NCBI GenBank assembly: GCA_000729835.1
Contig: JFHB01000010.1
Span: 1 to 64,000, forward strand
Direction of reading: 5' to 3'
DNA length: 64,000 nt
Source of the DNA: Atkinsonella hypoxylon
Lineage: Eukaryota; Ascomycota; Sordariomycetes; Hypocreales; Clavicipitaceae
The notes below the pieces were generated by a model. That model was not told where the DNA came from and made no database searches. It saw only the letters and a program-made list of their open reading frames with translations. This document shows, one piece after another, positions 21,506 to 33,487 of the stretch. Position 1 is the first letter of the stretch; each line of letters begins with the position of its first letter. A program made the translations under genes and the position numbers.

Positions 21506-22228
21506 TCACTCAAGGCTTCCTTCGCCTTCCTTGCCGGACATCCAGTACGCGTATTCTCGTTCTGGCGTGTATCGTCTGCTGACCGGCTGAACACCGAGAA
21601 CCCAACCTAGCAATGCTCCCACCGACAGAATAAAGTGTGACAGTACGCAGTCTACTATGGCCAGAGTCTGCACCGAAATGAGGTTGCCTTTCCGCAGCCT
21701 GGAGTTGGGCAGGTTGAAATACACGGGGATATTGTCGAGATGAGCGAATATGACCATGAGATTCAGCCTTACCCAAATGGCGAGCAGAAACTGTGCAACC
21801 GGTGCCGGACAACGAAGGAGGAAGCCGTGCGTGTGCAACAGCTTGGGAGCGTCGAGTATAACGCCATTAAGATTCCAGAAGAACAGGGCCTTTTCTCCAT
21901 CCGCGGGGACCGTTCTCTCAATCACCACGACCTCTTCGCCTCCTGACTCTGCGCGTTGCCATTCATGCCAATCAAATTTGGCAATCTTGATCTCAGGCTG
22001 GTCCGTCGCCGATGCAGAGATGATGCGACTCCTGGATCCCACCTGCACTCTGATGCTTCCTTTCATAACTTTGAGGTATTCAGTGTGGCTCTCGTGCCAG
22101 TGGAGGCCGCTGGACCACGTCGAGGTTGGCGGAAGTGAGACGACGACGTGGTCTGGCGACGTGAGATCATACGTCAGGCCATTTGGAAGGGCTCGCGTTA
22201 TCACCGTTGGGATCTGGTCTGCTGACAT
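21506..22228 (-). CDS. Cupin-domain protein with hydrophobic C-terminal segments
   Basis: Intronless, 240 residues. The N-terminal half is a cupin barrel. LHWHESHTEYLKVMKG fits cupin motif 1 (HXH, four residues, E, six residues, G), the metal-binding histidines and glutamate being in HWHESHTE, and a second half-site histidine lies in KFDWHEWQR. From about residue 140 the protein becomes hydrophobic (LLRCPAPVAQFLLAIWVR, LNLMVIFAHL, and LAIVDCVLSHFILSVGALLGWVLGV), suggesting membrane association, and ends in a charged YWMSGKEGEG tail. Single-domain cupins bind Fe, Mn, Ni or Zn and act as dioxygenases, isomerases or sugar-binding proteins; I cannot assign a reaction. Similar cupin-plus-hydrophobic-tail proteins exist in other filamentous fungi from general knowledge, without known function. 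No backbone biosynthetic gene is nearby. Confidence 0.75.
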   Translation of the reverse strand: MSADQIPTVITRALPNGLTYDLTSPDHVVVSLPPTSTWSSGLHWHESHTEYLKVMKGSIRVQVGSRSRIISASATDQPEIKIAKFDWHEWQRAESGGEEVVVIERTVPADGEKALFFWNLNGVILDAPKLLHTHGFLLRCPAPVAQFLLAIWVRLNLMVIFAHLDNIPVYFNLPNSRLRKGNLISVQTLAIVDCVLSHFILSVGALLGWVLGVQPVSRRYTPEREYAYWMSGKEGEGSLE

Positions 22229-24291
22229 GGTACGTCAAATACGCGATGCTTGAGCTGAGTGATTCGAATATTTGGTTGAATGGCGATTGCTTGTCGTGGT
22301 GTATTCAGAATAGGTGAGATGTTGTTTACGGTCCAAGATCACTTCGGCTTGCCAGCCAATCCACTTGACATTACAGCACCAGACTCAATTGGTCGTCCTC
22401 AATGATGCTGTGGCTGCGCCTGGCTGGTCAGAACTTCCGGCTCTATGGGGCAGTACCATATGGATCTGTATTGGTAGTCAACGAAATCTGCATAACTCTG
22501 TACTGGGCGCACTTTCTCTCGTCAATTTCGTCAGGGAATGGATGGGTAGTGATGAATGGTAATACAGGAAACGGCTTCATTTGCCTGCTCCTGTCTACCT
22601 ACCTAACCTAGGTAGCTATGCATGGCACTTTCCCAAGGAAGCTAGAGTCAAGTCAGGTGGGGCATTTTTATCACTTGATAACGCTATGCACAGGGAAGGA
22701 ACTGGCTGTTCTGTTCTTGCTCATGGCCAGACGAGTTTATTTCCTGCGACCGGCATCTGCATAAATCACCCTAGGCGACATCACGCTATCCTCTCCGCTG
22801 TCCCGGTTGAGCATGAGGATAGTTCAGATGTTCTCAAAATGAGAAGAACACTGGATGACCAGGACCAGCACTCTTTCCATCAGGCCGCCGAGACCAATTG
22901 AAGTCATCTTGCTCAAGACTCAACGTTACGTGCCTCGAGCATCCGAGGGGTACCAGTGCGACAACTCTCGCCTCATTCCCTCGAGAGCTTGCAGAGCAAT
23001 GTCGCATTTCACTGAATCAGCACGCAGAAAGATACAGTCCCCAGCATCATCGGTCATCTATTCGGGGAAATGGGAGGCTGTGCAGTAGGCCATGTAACCG
23101 TGCAGACTCTACCAGCTGCGTCTCGTCCCAGGGCTGGGTGACTCTGAGGTCAGTCACGTGATCTCACCTGACCATTACAGGGACCTTATCTGACTAGTAG
23201 ATATGTATAGGGTTAGAGTTAGCTGGGAGACAGCGGGTTGACTTCGAGTCGGCTTGCTAAATTGGGACGTGATATGAGTATTTCCATGATCTGGAGTAAC
23301 ATGGCATTGATTTGCGCAGGGATGCTGACATGGTCTGCATGTAGTCGTATAAAATGATTCAAGACGAGAAATATGGAGGTATCAAGAGCGGGGAGTACCT
23401 AGTGCAGAGACTGACGGCAACGTACTGGGCTAGTCGTGGGAACGAGGGACTTTCAGGGCCACGTCTTGTATCAGGAATTTTGGAAACGTAATACGAGACC
23501 TTGGCTAGTTCACTTAACAAAGCCTACAGCAACGCGTGTGAGCCGCGCATCCAGCGGCTACTGCGCACTTTCACACCTGCAACTTGCGGACTCGATGATT
23601 TTTTCCCCCTTTCCAGGACGCTAGGTTCATTCCTCGTGTGTATCGAAAGTCATTCCTGTATGCCTCCTATCGTGTCTCTTGGTTCTTGGTGACTTGATCC
23701 TTGTCCCGCAACACCAAGGTGCACAATGGCAAGCAACCCACCCTCCAGCTTTGCCAACGTCCACAGATTTCACCCTCGTAATGCCTCCAACACTCGCTGT
23801 CTTATTTCCATCAAAGTGCTGTAGCCAGAGGGAGTCTTCAGCAGTGACAGTGGGCACAGCCTCGCCTCGTGGTCGAATTATTCCTGCCTCCATAAAGAGC
23901 AGATTTCGTGGCTGGCGTAGCAGCTTTGCGTCGGAGCCATGGCCCTCATCCCCCAGTAGCGTCATGGTGAGCCCGATACGGAACAGGGACACATCACGGA
24001 CTTGTTGGACTCGAAGGCGAGTAGTTAGTTGCCCATTAGGGGGGGGGGAAGGAGGAGGCAACAATATAGACGATTCTACTACTACAAAGAAGAGATCTGA
24101 AATGGATGAGGGCTAGTTATCTAGTTATTGTCCCTATATGGAGAATAAAACGGAGTTACAGCTGCCGAGGGCCCCACGCCAACCAAGCCCATCAATAGTT
24201 ACCACCATAGTTACCACCCATCTTCGTCCCCGTCACATCAATCGAGTCGACAAACCCGCTCGCCCGATCAAGCCAACGCTTCATCGCCACC
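22229..24291. other. Gene-free stretch between cupin and PHS1 genes
   Basis: About 2 kb containing the divergent promoter regions of the two neighbours. Two overlapping opposite-strand frames of 145 codons (23627-24064 minus, 23679-24116 plus) have no recognisable domain. ACCTACCTAACCTAGGTAG (22596-22614) is one of several TAGG/CCTA tracts in the window, and a G10 run is at 24040-24049. Confidence 0.45.
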
Positions 24292-25177
24292 ATGGACGCG
24301 CCCCCCAAACCCGCCAAGACGCGGTCCTCGCCCTTGAAAACCAACTACCTCGTTCTCTACAACCTCGCATCCGCAGCAGCATGGAGCGTCGTCCTCGGCC
24401 GCACTCTCAGCCAGCTGTACCAGCGCGGCCCATCAGCCGTGTACGCCAGCGCAGGCGAGTGGACGAAATGGACGCAGACAATGGCCGCCATGGAGATTCT
24501 CCATTCTCTCCTCGGTAAGTCCCCCCTTCAATCTTGGCAGCGAAAGCCAAAGAAAAAAAAAATTTGCTGAACATTTGACCAAGGCGTCGTTCGCGCCCCC
24601 TTGACTACGACCATCATGCAGGTCTCCTCCCGCCTGCTGCTCGTCTGGCCCATCGTCAACACATGGCCCTTCCTCGCCCTCTCGCCCTTTTACGCCTCCA
24701 TGTTGATCGCCTGGTCTGTCACCGAGGTCATTCGCTACTCGTACTTTGCCCTCTCGCTCGCCGGGTTCCTGCCCGACGTGCTCACCCGGGTGCGCTATAC
24801 GACCTTTTACGCGCTCTACCCGCTGGGCATCACGAGCGAGTGCGCGTTGATTTATGGCGCGACTGCTCCGGCTGGGCGGAGGAGCAGCGTCGAGGCGGCT
24901 GCTTTGTATGCCATCTTGGCGATTTACGTACCTGGTATGTGGGACAATCTGCTACAAGGGGCTAAAGATGGAATGGGCGCCTAGGAAACCACAAGAAAGG
25001 AGCAATGAGCTTCGGCTATTGGACTCTATGAGCGAGTTGTAATTTCGTGCTAACCGACCCCCCCCCCCCCCCCCCTTTTTTTTTTTTATAGGCTCCTATA
25101 TCTTGTTCACGCACATGATGAAGCAGCGAAGAAAGGTCATGCGCTCCCTCAGGACCAATGACAAAAAGACTCGATGA
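24292..25177 (+). CDS. PHS1: Very-long-chain (3R)-3-hydroxyacyl-CoA dehydratase (PHS1/HACD)
   Basis: Three exons (24292-24514, 24584-24934, 25092-25177) give 219 residues, close to the 217 of yeast Phs1. This ER multi-span enzyme (PF04387) performs the third step of the fatty-acid elongation cycle, dehydrating 3-hydroxyacyl-CoA to trans-2-enoyl-CoA for sphingolipid and very-long-chain fatty-acid synthesis. The sequence shows LKTNYLVLYNLASAAAWSVVL at the first helix, EILHSLLGVVRAP, SRLLLVWPIVN, WSVTEVIRYSYFA and YALYPLGITSE. Tyr153 and Glu160 stand in the spacing of yeast catalytic Tyr149 and Glu156. The basic KQRRKVMRSLRTNDKKTR end is the expected cytosolic tail with dilysine-like character for ER retrieval. 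Intron 2 has an extreme polypyrimidine tract. The gene is convergent with the DUF676 lipase. Confidence 0.95.
25058..25087. repeat. C18-T12 homopolymer tract in PHS1 intron 2
   Basis: Eighteen C followed by twelve T between a CTAAC branch-like site (25049-25054 region) and the ATAG acceptor at 25088-25091. It serves as the polypyrimidine tract. Such homopolymers are prone to length variation and sequencing error. Confidence 0.9.
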
Positions 25178-25465
25178 GCATTGCATTGCATTGCATAGAG
25201 GCCAGAGCGGCCAGAGATTAAATCACGGCGACACGCGAAGTGCCTACCTGTTGTTCCAGTACTTGCGAATTGAGATGGGGTAAAGTCCTATGGCCTGGAT
25301 TTTGGAAACGTGGGAAAGGAAGGCGGATTGACGATGGGGGATTCCAAAGAGGTGAAAGCAAAAGCATAGAAGCGGCCAAGAAAGCATAGACATCGATTAA
25401 TGGTAATGAATAGCAACTAAACACGTAACGACCTACAGCGTTGCCTTTTCATTCAGCGCCGTCGT

Positions 25466-26921
25466 CTACGCCCGCGCTGACGCATCTTGACCCGACTCCT
25501 CTACCCTTTCATTTTCCTCCGCGCTCGTCTCGTACCATTCGTTCCGTGACCACTGGGCTATCAAACCCGCTGCATCATGGGATAATTTTTGGTACCCCGG
25601 ATTCTCCTTCTCTTCAAACATGGCTGTCACAAGGGGGAAACAAAAAAAAAAAAAAAAAAAACTCGTTAGCAAAAAGATCGTCATGATACGCAAGATAAAA
25701 GTACAACCAAAGTAGGGGAACCTACCCATATGAGCCAGCGTCTCATCCGTCGCCTTGTCATTTACAGCCTCCATCCATTCCCCCGCGGCCATCGTCCGGG
25801 GTAGGTTGCAAAACGTCCTGTCCTTGCCCAGCACGGTGCCAACCATGCTGATCTTCTTGGAGGAAGCCGCCTTGCCCAGCCTGGTGTACAGGTTGGCATA
25901 CCCGACGCCCAGGTCCTCGTGCAGCCGCACCATGCACCCCACGCGCTTCTTGAGCTCCTCGGCGCGAGCCAGACAGCCGACGAACTCGAGGTGCGAGGAC
26001 GCCCACGCCCATCCCTCCGTGATGTGCTCGCGGTTGATCCACGCCGCTGCTCCGCCGGCGGCCACCGCCCCTGCCGCTCCGGCATACACGGCCACTTTGC
26101 CCCATTTCCCCCAGCCCGTCGAGGCGGCCTGCGTCGTCGACACAGCAGCGGACGGCGATGCCTTGGCAGGGTCAGAGCCCCAAAGGGACCGGAGCCCGCT
26201 CAGCTGAGACAGCGTGGCCGCGGCGTTCTGGTAGTGTCCCTCTGCGCCGTGGGCAACCACGCCGGGTGATATCCCTAGGTACGGCGTATCGAACGCCAAG
26301 ACGCCCTGCACATACGGAAACAAGAGGCTGCTGAAGTTCGGCCTCTCCTCCTTCTCGATCCCGTCCTCCGAGTAGATGGGCTTATCCGACGCGAGCGCGA
26401 TGACCAGCTCGGCGGCCACGATGCCCCCCATCGAGTGGCCGATGAGAACCGTCCTCACAGACGGGTCGACTGTCGGCGAGGGCGCACCAGCAGCGACCTC
26501 CATGTCTATCACCTTTTCCTCCAGCCTGGAAGCCCGGAAAACAAAACAAAAAAAAGGCAAAAGAACTTCAGCAACGTAATCAACCTTGGACATGCGGGAC
26601 GCAGAGGGGGGAGGGGGAAACGCACCAGTCGCGGAAGCGGCTCACGCACTGTCCTAGATCCCCCCGAGTCTCATACTTGGGGTACACCAGCACGCGCACA
26701 TCCACCTTTGGTAGTTTCTGCGCAACGATATCTCGCAGATGCTTTGTGAATTGGTAGTCGTTTCCAAACGTCGACTCTCCTCCCTGGCAAAAATCAAAAA
26801 ATCAAAATTAACAATAAACCCGTTTCGTCTAGTTTGAAGAGAAGAAGAATGGTGAACAAGAGCGGGGTCGTCGCACCTTGAAGCCATGGATGAAACACAA
26901 CACGAGCGTCTTCTTCTTCAT
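25466..26921 (-). CDS. DUF676/lipase-type serine esterase, probably membrane-associated
   Basis: Four exons on the minus strand (26921-26877, 26783-26626, 26525-25726, 25623-25466) give 386 residues. It opens MKKKTLVLCFIHGFKGGESTFG, an oxyanion-loop HGF motif, followed by LRDIVAQKLPKVDVRVLVYPKYETRGDLG. The nucleophile elbow is VLIGHSMGGIVAAEL with Ser99. VLAFDTPYLGISPGVVAHG follows, as in fungal alpha/beta hydrolases with the putative serine esterase domain (PF05057/DUF676). An Ala/Gly-rich hydrophobic stretch (VAVYAGAAGAVAAGGAAAWI, about residues 210-230) may be a membrane segment. The C-terminus is acidic. Relatives act on lipids or glycerophospholipids; no substrate can be inferred. Intron 3 (25624-25725) has a long T-run on the coding strand. 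Confidence 0.85.
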
Positions 26922-27801
26922 GGTCTCGCTATCGCGCCTGCTTTCCCGCAATGGACTTTCATTATTTTTGATTTGATTCTTTTTTTTTCTTTTTTTTTCT
27001 TTTTTTTTTTTCCTGCAGTAGCAGCAGCGGCAGCAGATTTGCACTGGGGGACTAGTGTCGGTATGTGATTGCTTCACCTGAGGGTCGTTGCTTGATGTTG
27101 GAAGGGAGAGGTGCAAAGCCACATTGCTGTGGCGATGAGGATGCGAGGCGAGGTGGATCACAAAATGGATCACAAAATGGATCACAAAACGTGGCCTGCC
27201 ACCTTCCCACTTCCATGTGATGACAAGGTAGTTAGTCAGTAAAGCTCCTTAGAACCTACCACTGTAACTACCCTTCGATTCTTGACTTGGCCTGCCTACG
27301 CGGCACATGCATCAATACTACGTACTGCCACATCATCACATGTGTAAAATCTCTCCATTCCTTGTTTGTACAATCTCCTTCACTGTCTGCCTCTACTACA
27401 GTACATTTTCCCCTTCACATCTAAACATGACCAAGAGTGACGACTGCGTCCCCCCTGCTGTCTGACACCCCCTCCCCCCCCGAGTGCTGTTAAGCCACCA
27501 TTCTTTGCCGTGCGCTTCGTATTGAAATTCGCTCCCAAAGCCGCTCCATCCCTTTGATACACGTTTATAAACTCCCCAACCCTGACAAACGCCGATAAAA
27601 TGTGTCATCAAAAGCCGATGCCGAGAAAACAAACCAAAACAATTGCAGTGCAGCAACGACAATTTGAGCATTCCCCCCATGGCTTACCATCAACACCCGA
27701 TGATGAAGGTCCATCCAGCACCTTGGTAATTCGACATCCCGTTCCAGGCACCACTTCTCCATCGTACCCGGCTGCTGGCTCGTTGCGTCTTTCATGCCTC
27801 A
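26922..27801. other. Intergenic between DUF676 lipase start and SNF2 stop
   Basis: Contains the lipase promoter, with T-rich runs (26981-27011), a triplicated GGATCACAAAA-type string at 27153-27189, and the SNF2 3' region. No gene recognised. Confidence 0.5.
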
Positions 27802-30800
27802 TCACGCCCCGTCGCTCAACGCAGCTGCCCTCATGCCGTTGGCTGCTGCTTCACTGTTGCGCGCGCTGCTTGAAATGATCTTGATGCGGGTCCCACTAGG
27901 CTGCGGTGTGCTTCCCCCGTGTCCCTGGGGCGCCACGGATCCTGTCTTGCTACCTCCTTCTTCCAGCTCTTGTAATTCTGGATGCGCCTCGAATTCTTCT
28001 TGAAGCTTCTTGGTGAAGAACTCCTGTAACCATCATCGCGTTAGAGCTGCTACACTACCTTTGCTTGAGACAAGCACAAGCTTAGAATGTTACAGGTACT
28101 TACATCCATCGTCTTGGCATCTTGGTAGAGAATGCTGCCGTCTTCATTATATGTCTGGCAATTACGAATCATCAAGTCAAAGTCTTTCTTCAAGTCACCG
28201 AGACAAGAGTATTCCTCTTTCCTGATGCGCGTTTGGATCTGATTCATGCAGACGGGGTTTTGAATGATGAGATAGTAGTCCGCGTACTCTCTCTTGGGAG
28301 GGAGTTTGATGAAAGGCCCAATGATAAGACGTTTTCCGGCATCTGATTCATCGTCCTCGGCTGGAGGCTCAATGTCGTCAACCTCAAGATTCATCAATCC
28401 ATCGTACAGTGCACGCAGGCTCTTCTGCAAGATCTCGCGTTGCTGAGGGCTAACACGGGAGTCGGATGATGCCGCGCCACCCTTGCTTGGTCGCCCTTGA
28501 GCACCACGTCGCTTCTTGGCAGGTGGCTCTTCGTCACCATCCTCAGCTTTTCGTTTCTCATTCTTGTTGCCAGGCTTACGGCCACGCTTCTTGGGCGTCT
28601 CAATCTCCTCCGTACTGGCACGGCTGGCTGATGGTGACTTGTCCATTGAGTTCATGATAGCAGTCTTCTTCAGCCTGTTAAGTTCCCGCTTGTCTTTCCT
28701 AGCTTGCTTACGGGCCGCAGCTGCCTCAGGGCTGTCCTCGTCATCATCCACCGCCATCAACCATTGTTCTTCCGTAAGACCATCGTCATAGCGAACCTTG
28801 GTTCGTTCACGAGCGCCGCGGCCCAGTACCGTATCGTCCGTTTCTTCCTCAACGACGTTGCCCTCATTCAGGTAGATCTCGGGCAGCTCATCCTCGCCCA
28901 TGAGTCTGGGTTTGGCCTTGCTGCCATTGATTGTGCCGTAGGTAGGGTCCCTGGCCCTCTCATCATCGATCTGTTGAAACACAGTTATTTCCTCATCATT
29001 TCGAGCAAGCATCATGTTGAGTTCCTCGTCTTCCATGTCATCTTGCTCGCCATTTTCAGCCATATCCGCGCTTTCCAACAAAGTACGGAGCATGGCATCC
29101 CGATCAGTTTCCGATGACTTGTTGTCGAATCGACCAGCTTGGATGACCTTGCCGTCCATATCGAGCTTGAACCTTGCCCGTTCCAAAATCTTCTCCTCCA
29201 CTGAGTTGGAGCTGATCAACCGAAGGATACGAACCTCATTCTTTTGACCAATACGATGGGCACGATCTTGAGCTTGAAGATCTTGATGTGGGTTCCAATC
29301 AGAATCGTAGATTATGACAGTGTCAGCAGTCTGCAAATTGAGACCAAGACCACCAGCACGGGTAGATAGCAAGAACATGAAGTATTTCGAGCCGGGAGCA
29401 TTGAATTCCTTGAGCAAGTCCGATCGCTCATCTGATTTGGTAGTACCATCAAGACGCAAATACTCAAACTTTCGGTACCGTAGGTAGTCCTCCATAATGT
29501 CCATGATGGCCGTCATCTGGAAGAACATAAGAACCCGATGCCCTGTGGCCTGATACTTGGGCAGAATTCGGTCCAAGAGTTCAAATTTGCCGGCCGTTCT
29601 CCAGAGTAAGTCATTGCTGATGCTCATCGGGTTCATCACGTTCTCCACTTCGTCAAAGACAAAGGGATGGTTACACAGCTTGCGGAGTTGCATAATCATG
29701 TTGCTCAAGCCACGGGCATTGGTCTTGCCACCTTTCCCATCGCTGACCACCAGTTTGTTGTGGGTCACCATCTGCTTGTAGAGTTTTGCCTGTAGGGCGG
29801 AAAACTTGCACTTGATAACCTTTTCGGTCTTGTCGGGCAGATCCTTCTCCACGTCCTTCTTCAAACGACGAAGCAAAAATGGACGTAGAACCTTGTGGAG
29901 ACGACGAATGACGAGGATTTGCTCTTCTTCGGTAAGTTCCATCTTATCTTGACCACCGGTATTAGCAAAAGGCGTGTTGAACCATTCGTCAAAAGTTTTT
30001 ACGGATTTAAAGATGTTGGGCAGGACAAAATTAAGCATGGCCCACAGCTCGGCTAGGTTGTTCTGCAGAGGAGTACCGGTGAGAATAAGACGAAATCGAG
30101 TCATGTAGTACTGAGAGATGGTGGCGCTGAGCTTGGAGTTGGAGTTCTTCATACGGTGGCCTTCATCAATAATCATGTGGAACCACTTGATCTTGCTAAG
30201 GATTGGGCGATCCTTGATGATGTATTCGTACGTGGTCAGCAGCACCTGGAATCGGCCTTGACGAATCTTCTCTTGTTGCAGCTTACGAGCATTTGGTGGA
30301 CCTTTGTAGACAATCCGGCTGATAGACGGTGCCCACTTCTCGAACTCCAAATTCCAATTGGTGAGTGTACTCAGCGGGACAATGACAAGGTATGGCCCGC
30401 TTTGCTGCTTGCGTTCAATGAGGTACGTGATCAAGCTGATCGTCTGAATAGTCTTTCCGAGACCCATTTCGTCTGCGAGAATGCCATTAAGGTTATTGTT
30501 GTACAGCGATATCATCCACTGCAGACCCTTAAGTTGGTATTCCTTTAGCGTACCACCCACCAGAATGCGGGCCTGCTCGGTAACCTCTTCCCTGATTCTA
30601 TGTGCAACGGCGTAGTAGTCAATCTTCTTGCCACTCTCTTCTTCATCATCCTCGCTCTCTTCCTCCATAAATTGATCAACATCTTCACCGTAGGCTTCAG
30701 CCGCATGGCGTTGCTGGGCCTTAACCGACGATGCCAGTTGATGCAAGAAGCCATCAGTTTGCTTGAGCAAGTGTGTGATACGTGTATCCTTTGCCTGATC

Positions 30801-32284
30801 AAGAAGCTTGAGATAGGCCTCTTCATCGTTTGCCTTAAGGGCCTGCAGACGCTGCTTGGCTGTTCTCTCAATACGCTTCTGCTCTTCTTTTTCGATATTG
30901 AAGTGCTGGGCGTACATGAGGCGGCTGAGTTTGTGAGACTTGGTTTTCTGGGAATTGGCGCTATCTTGAATCTCGGCGCGATGGTGACAGATTGCCCGCA
31001 AGAAATCGGTGTGCTTCTTCTTCTCGCGATTTTCGCGGGCGTCGCGTTGTTGTTTCTCGAGCTTCTCCGTGATGCGAGCTTCGCGAACATTCTGCTTCTT
31101 CATTCTTCGGTAATGAGCTCGATTTGTCGTCATGGCCAGATTATCATAATGCGTCATTTGTCGACCGATCTTTTCCCGCAAAGCTCGCTGTTTGGCGTAG
31201 AGAGCCAGACTCTTCATTTCAATAATTGCTTTTCGCTTCAGCATGTCGTCAGCCTCGAGTGTTTCCTTGGAGGAGTCCCAATGTGCCAAGTTGGCGGGAA
31301 GGTTCTTCAGTTCGGCATATCTCTGGCTCATGCGATTGAAAATGACTACTTCCCTCTCATAACGAAGATGATCAAAGTCAATACCAGTAGGAAAGACACC
31401 AGGAATAAACCATCTGTTTTTGCGTTGCGCGTGATCGAGGTATTTTATCGATGGCCGAATCATACTGGTGCCGTATGGTGACTTGACGGTTTTATATGTA
31501 TGAGCCTTGGGCATTGCCAAAGATTCTTCTTGAGACGCAACTTCAGGGCCAGTTGATGGAGACTTCTCAGGTTCATGACTTGATTGGCTGGTCTTCACAG
31601 CATTCTGAGGTATGTCGAGTGTAGAGGCTTGTCGTCGCTGTCGCTGGTTGAAGATGGCTTGTTGCAGTTGAAGCGAGATGCCAGCATTCTTGCCGAGAAG
31701 CTTGAACGCGTGGATCTGTTGACGCAACAGTGCAAGCTGTTGTTGGCTGAATTGGAGTGAGGCCGACGCTGTGGTTGGGGTCGTGCCTGAAGCAGCTCCG
31801 GAGGCCGAAGTTGGAGTAGATGCTGCTCCTTGCGAAGGGCCAGTATTAGATTGTCCACCCTGCGGGGTGCCTTGTACAGGTCGGCCGCCCGGTTGTACAC
31901 CATTTTGCACCTGTTGTTGATGTTGTTGGTGTTGTTGATGTTGTTGATGTTGTTGTTGCTGTTGCTGCTGCTGCTGTTGCATGAAAGTTTGTTGATTCTT
32001 GCGCATTGCGTGTTGTTGTTGGAAGTTATACAGGAAGTGAGACGCCTTGATGTATTCAGGATCCGTAGTGGGAATACCTTGTTCCTTCATCTGCTTAAGC
32101 TTCTACAAATAGAATTGTTAGCTACCTTTCCGTGAATGCCGCCCCATTTGCGAGCGATGGCTGCTAAATTGTCTATCTGCAGAGTACATACCCTGAATAC
32201 CTCCTCGGCTTGCTGTTTGGTCGCGCCAGCAGGCATTGGAGCTCCTGGATGTTGCACCGCAGGCGGAGCTTGCACCGACGCCAT
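27802..32284 (-). CDS. SNF2: SWI/SNF (RSC-type) chromatin-remodelling ATPase, SNF2/STH1/BRG1 family
   Basis: Three exons (32284-32192, 32102-28104, 28023-27802) give 1437 residues. Domain order is diagnostic: a Gln/His low-complexity tract (about residues 75-100), a QLQ domain (LQFSQQQLALLRQQIHAFKL), an HSA domain rich in Arg/Lys (about 325-420) that binds actin-related proteins, and the SNF2 ATPase with DEMGLGKT near residue 573 and DEGH near 677. The helicase C domain carries TRAGGLGLNLQTADTV and QAQDRAHRIGQ. A SnAC-type acidic segment, a KKRGRKPGNK AT-hook and a C-terminal bromodomain (about 1255-1375, with PPKREYADYY and NCQTYNEDGS) follow. It is the catalytic subunit of a nucleus-located remodeller that slides and ejects nucleosomes. 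Whether this is the SWI/SNF or RSC enzyme is not settled by sequence; many filamentous fungi have one such gene. The bromodomain is completed only by splicing across 28024-28103. Confidence 0.95.
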
Positions 32285-33487
32285 GACGGTGTTATGAGTT
32301 TGGGTACCGGATTATACGCGCGGTTGAGCAATTAATTATTGTGGTTGTTAATTATATGCTGCATGACGATGATACTTGCTAGCTTGGAGGTCGTGGCGCG
32401 AGTATATCTGGGACTCGGGCATCGGCGTGTGGCCAGAAAGGGAGGTATTGGCTGAAAACGAAAGCGGAATGCGAAAAGTCTTTCGAGGGCAAAGTCGCGT
32501 CAGGACAAAATCAATGGGGTGTTGCGCAGTGAAGCTGAGTGGCGTGGAGGGTGTGCACACGTCGTGGAGGCGCGTCTGAAGTCGGCTTGAAACGAGCTAC
32601 AGCCGCGTTGGATCTGTTGTAAGTCGGCCGGCAAGGCGTGGGGGCAGAAATGGGCAAGGAAAACTGGCAAACTCTCAGGCGTGAAGCCAGGAGACGAAGA
32701 GGGAGTGGAAAAAGTGTGAAAGCGGTGACGCGGCGCGTCGGGGCAGGTGTCTCGAGCGTATAATGCGTGGAAAGCGCGTGCAACAACAAGATGGCGACGT
32801 TTGGAGATGGTTGCCGATGGTTTGCGAGGACCTGGCGATTTTTCGGGATGCGCGCACGCTTCCTGCTCGCTGGTTGATGATGGGGAGTGGTGAAGACACA
32901 ACGGACAAGATTGAGCGTGACGGCTGGTGCGGGCTGTGGATGCATGACCGCAGTACATTTCAGCACGGCACTGCGCACGCCTAATCCCAGGCTCCGGGTC
33001 GCAAACCATTGGCACATTCGGCTTACTGGTGGGGGCTCACGTCACGTGTGCTCACCTTAGCGTTCTTCCAAAGCGTGGACTAACCTGGAAGAAGTCGTGG
33101 GCCCACTCTGGTTGTATTAAGTAATCAAAGTCTGGATTGCCTCTGTTCTGCGCGAGGCAGTTATTGTCTGTATGCGGTGTGTTGCACGCCCAGCCATGCA
33201 TTACATCGCTTGAGAATGTAGCTCTTAAAAAAAAAAAAAACCAGGCCAGTTGGAGCGTCTCCCTTTTTTTTCTCCACACATAGAACTGGCGTCGCGTCGA
33301 ACGAAAAACGAGGCTGGCCTGCCAGTCCGCACCTACAGACGAAAGGTAATTGCCGCGGCTCAGGAACTTGTCATGGTTCAGCAAAGCCGGAAATATATCA
33401 GGCTCTCCGGCTTCGTGGTGTGGCGTCAGGGTTACCTCAACACATATGCACAATGTCTTGGTTTCGGTCAATTGTAACAACCCAAGT
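32285..33487. other. Intergenic, SNF2 promoter side and WDR70 3' region
   Basis: About 1.2 kb. Two parallel minus-strand frames of about 170 codons (32500-33017) overlap each other and show no domain, so I treat them as chance in GC-rich DNA. An A14 run is at 33227-33240. No gene supported. Confidence 0.5.

Noticed and set aside
23627..24116. Opposed 145-codon frames between cupin and PHS1
   Set aside because: Openness on both strands and lack of a domain argue against a gene, though a lineage-specific protein cannot be excluded.
25755..26269. Several long plus- and minus-strand frames inside the DUF676 lipase exon
   Set aside because: They overlap the exon with the GHSMGG elbow in other frames and are GC-rich shadows.
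30600..31481. 293-codon plus-strand open frame opposite the SNF2 gene
   Set aside because: It is the antisense of the highly constrained HSA/ATPase coding sequence, has no domain, and its openness follows from the codon pattern of the real gene.
32500..33017. Two overlapping frames of about 170 codons upstream of SNF2
   Set aside because: Both frames are open on one strand at once and are rich in Pro/Ser/His/Arg, as expected of GC-rich non-coding DNA.
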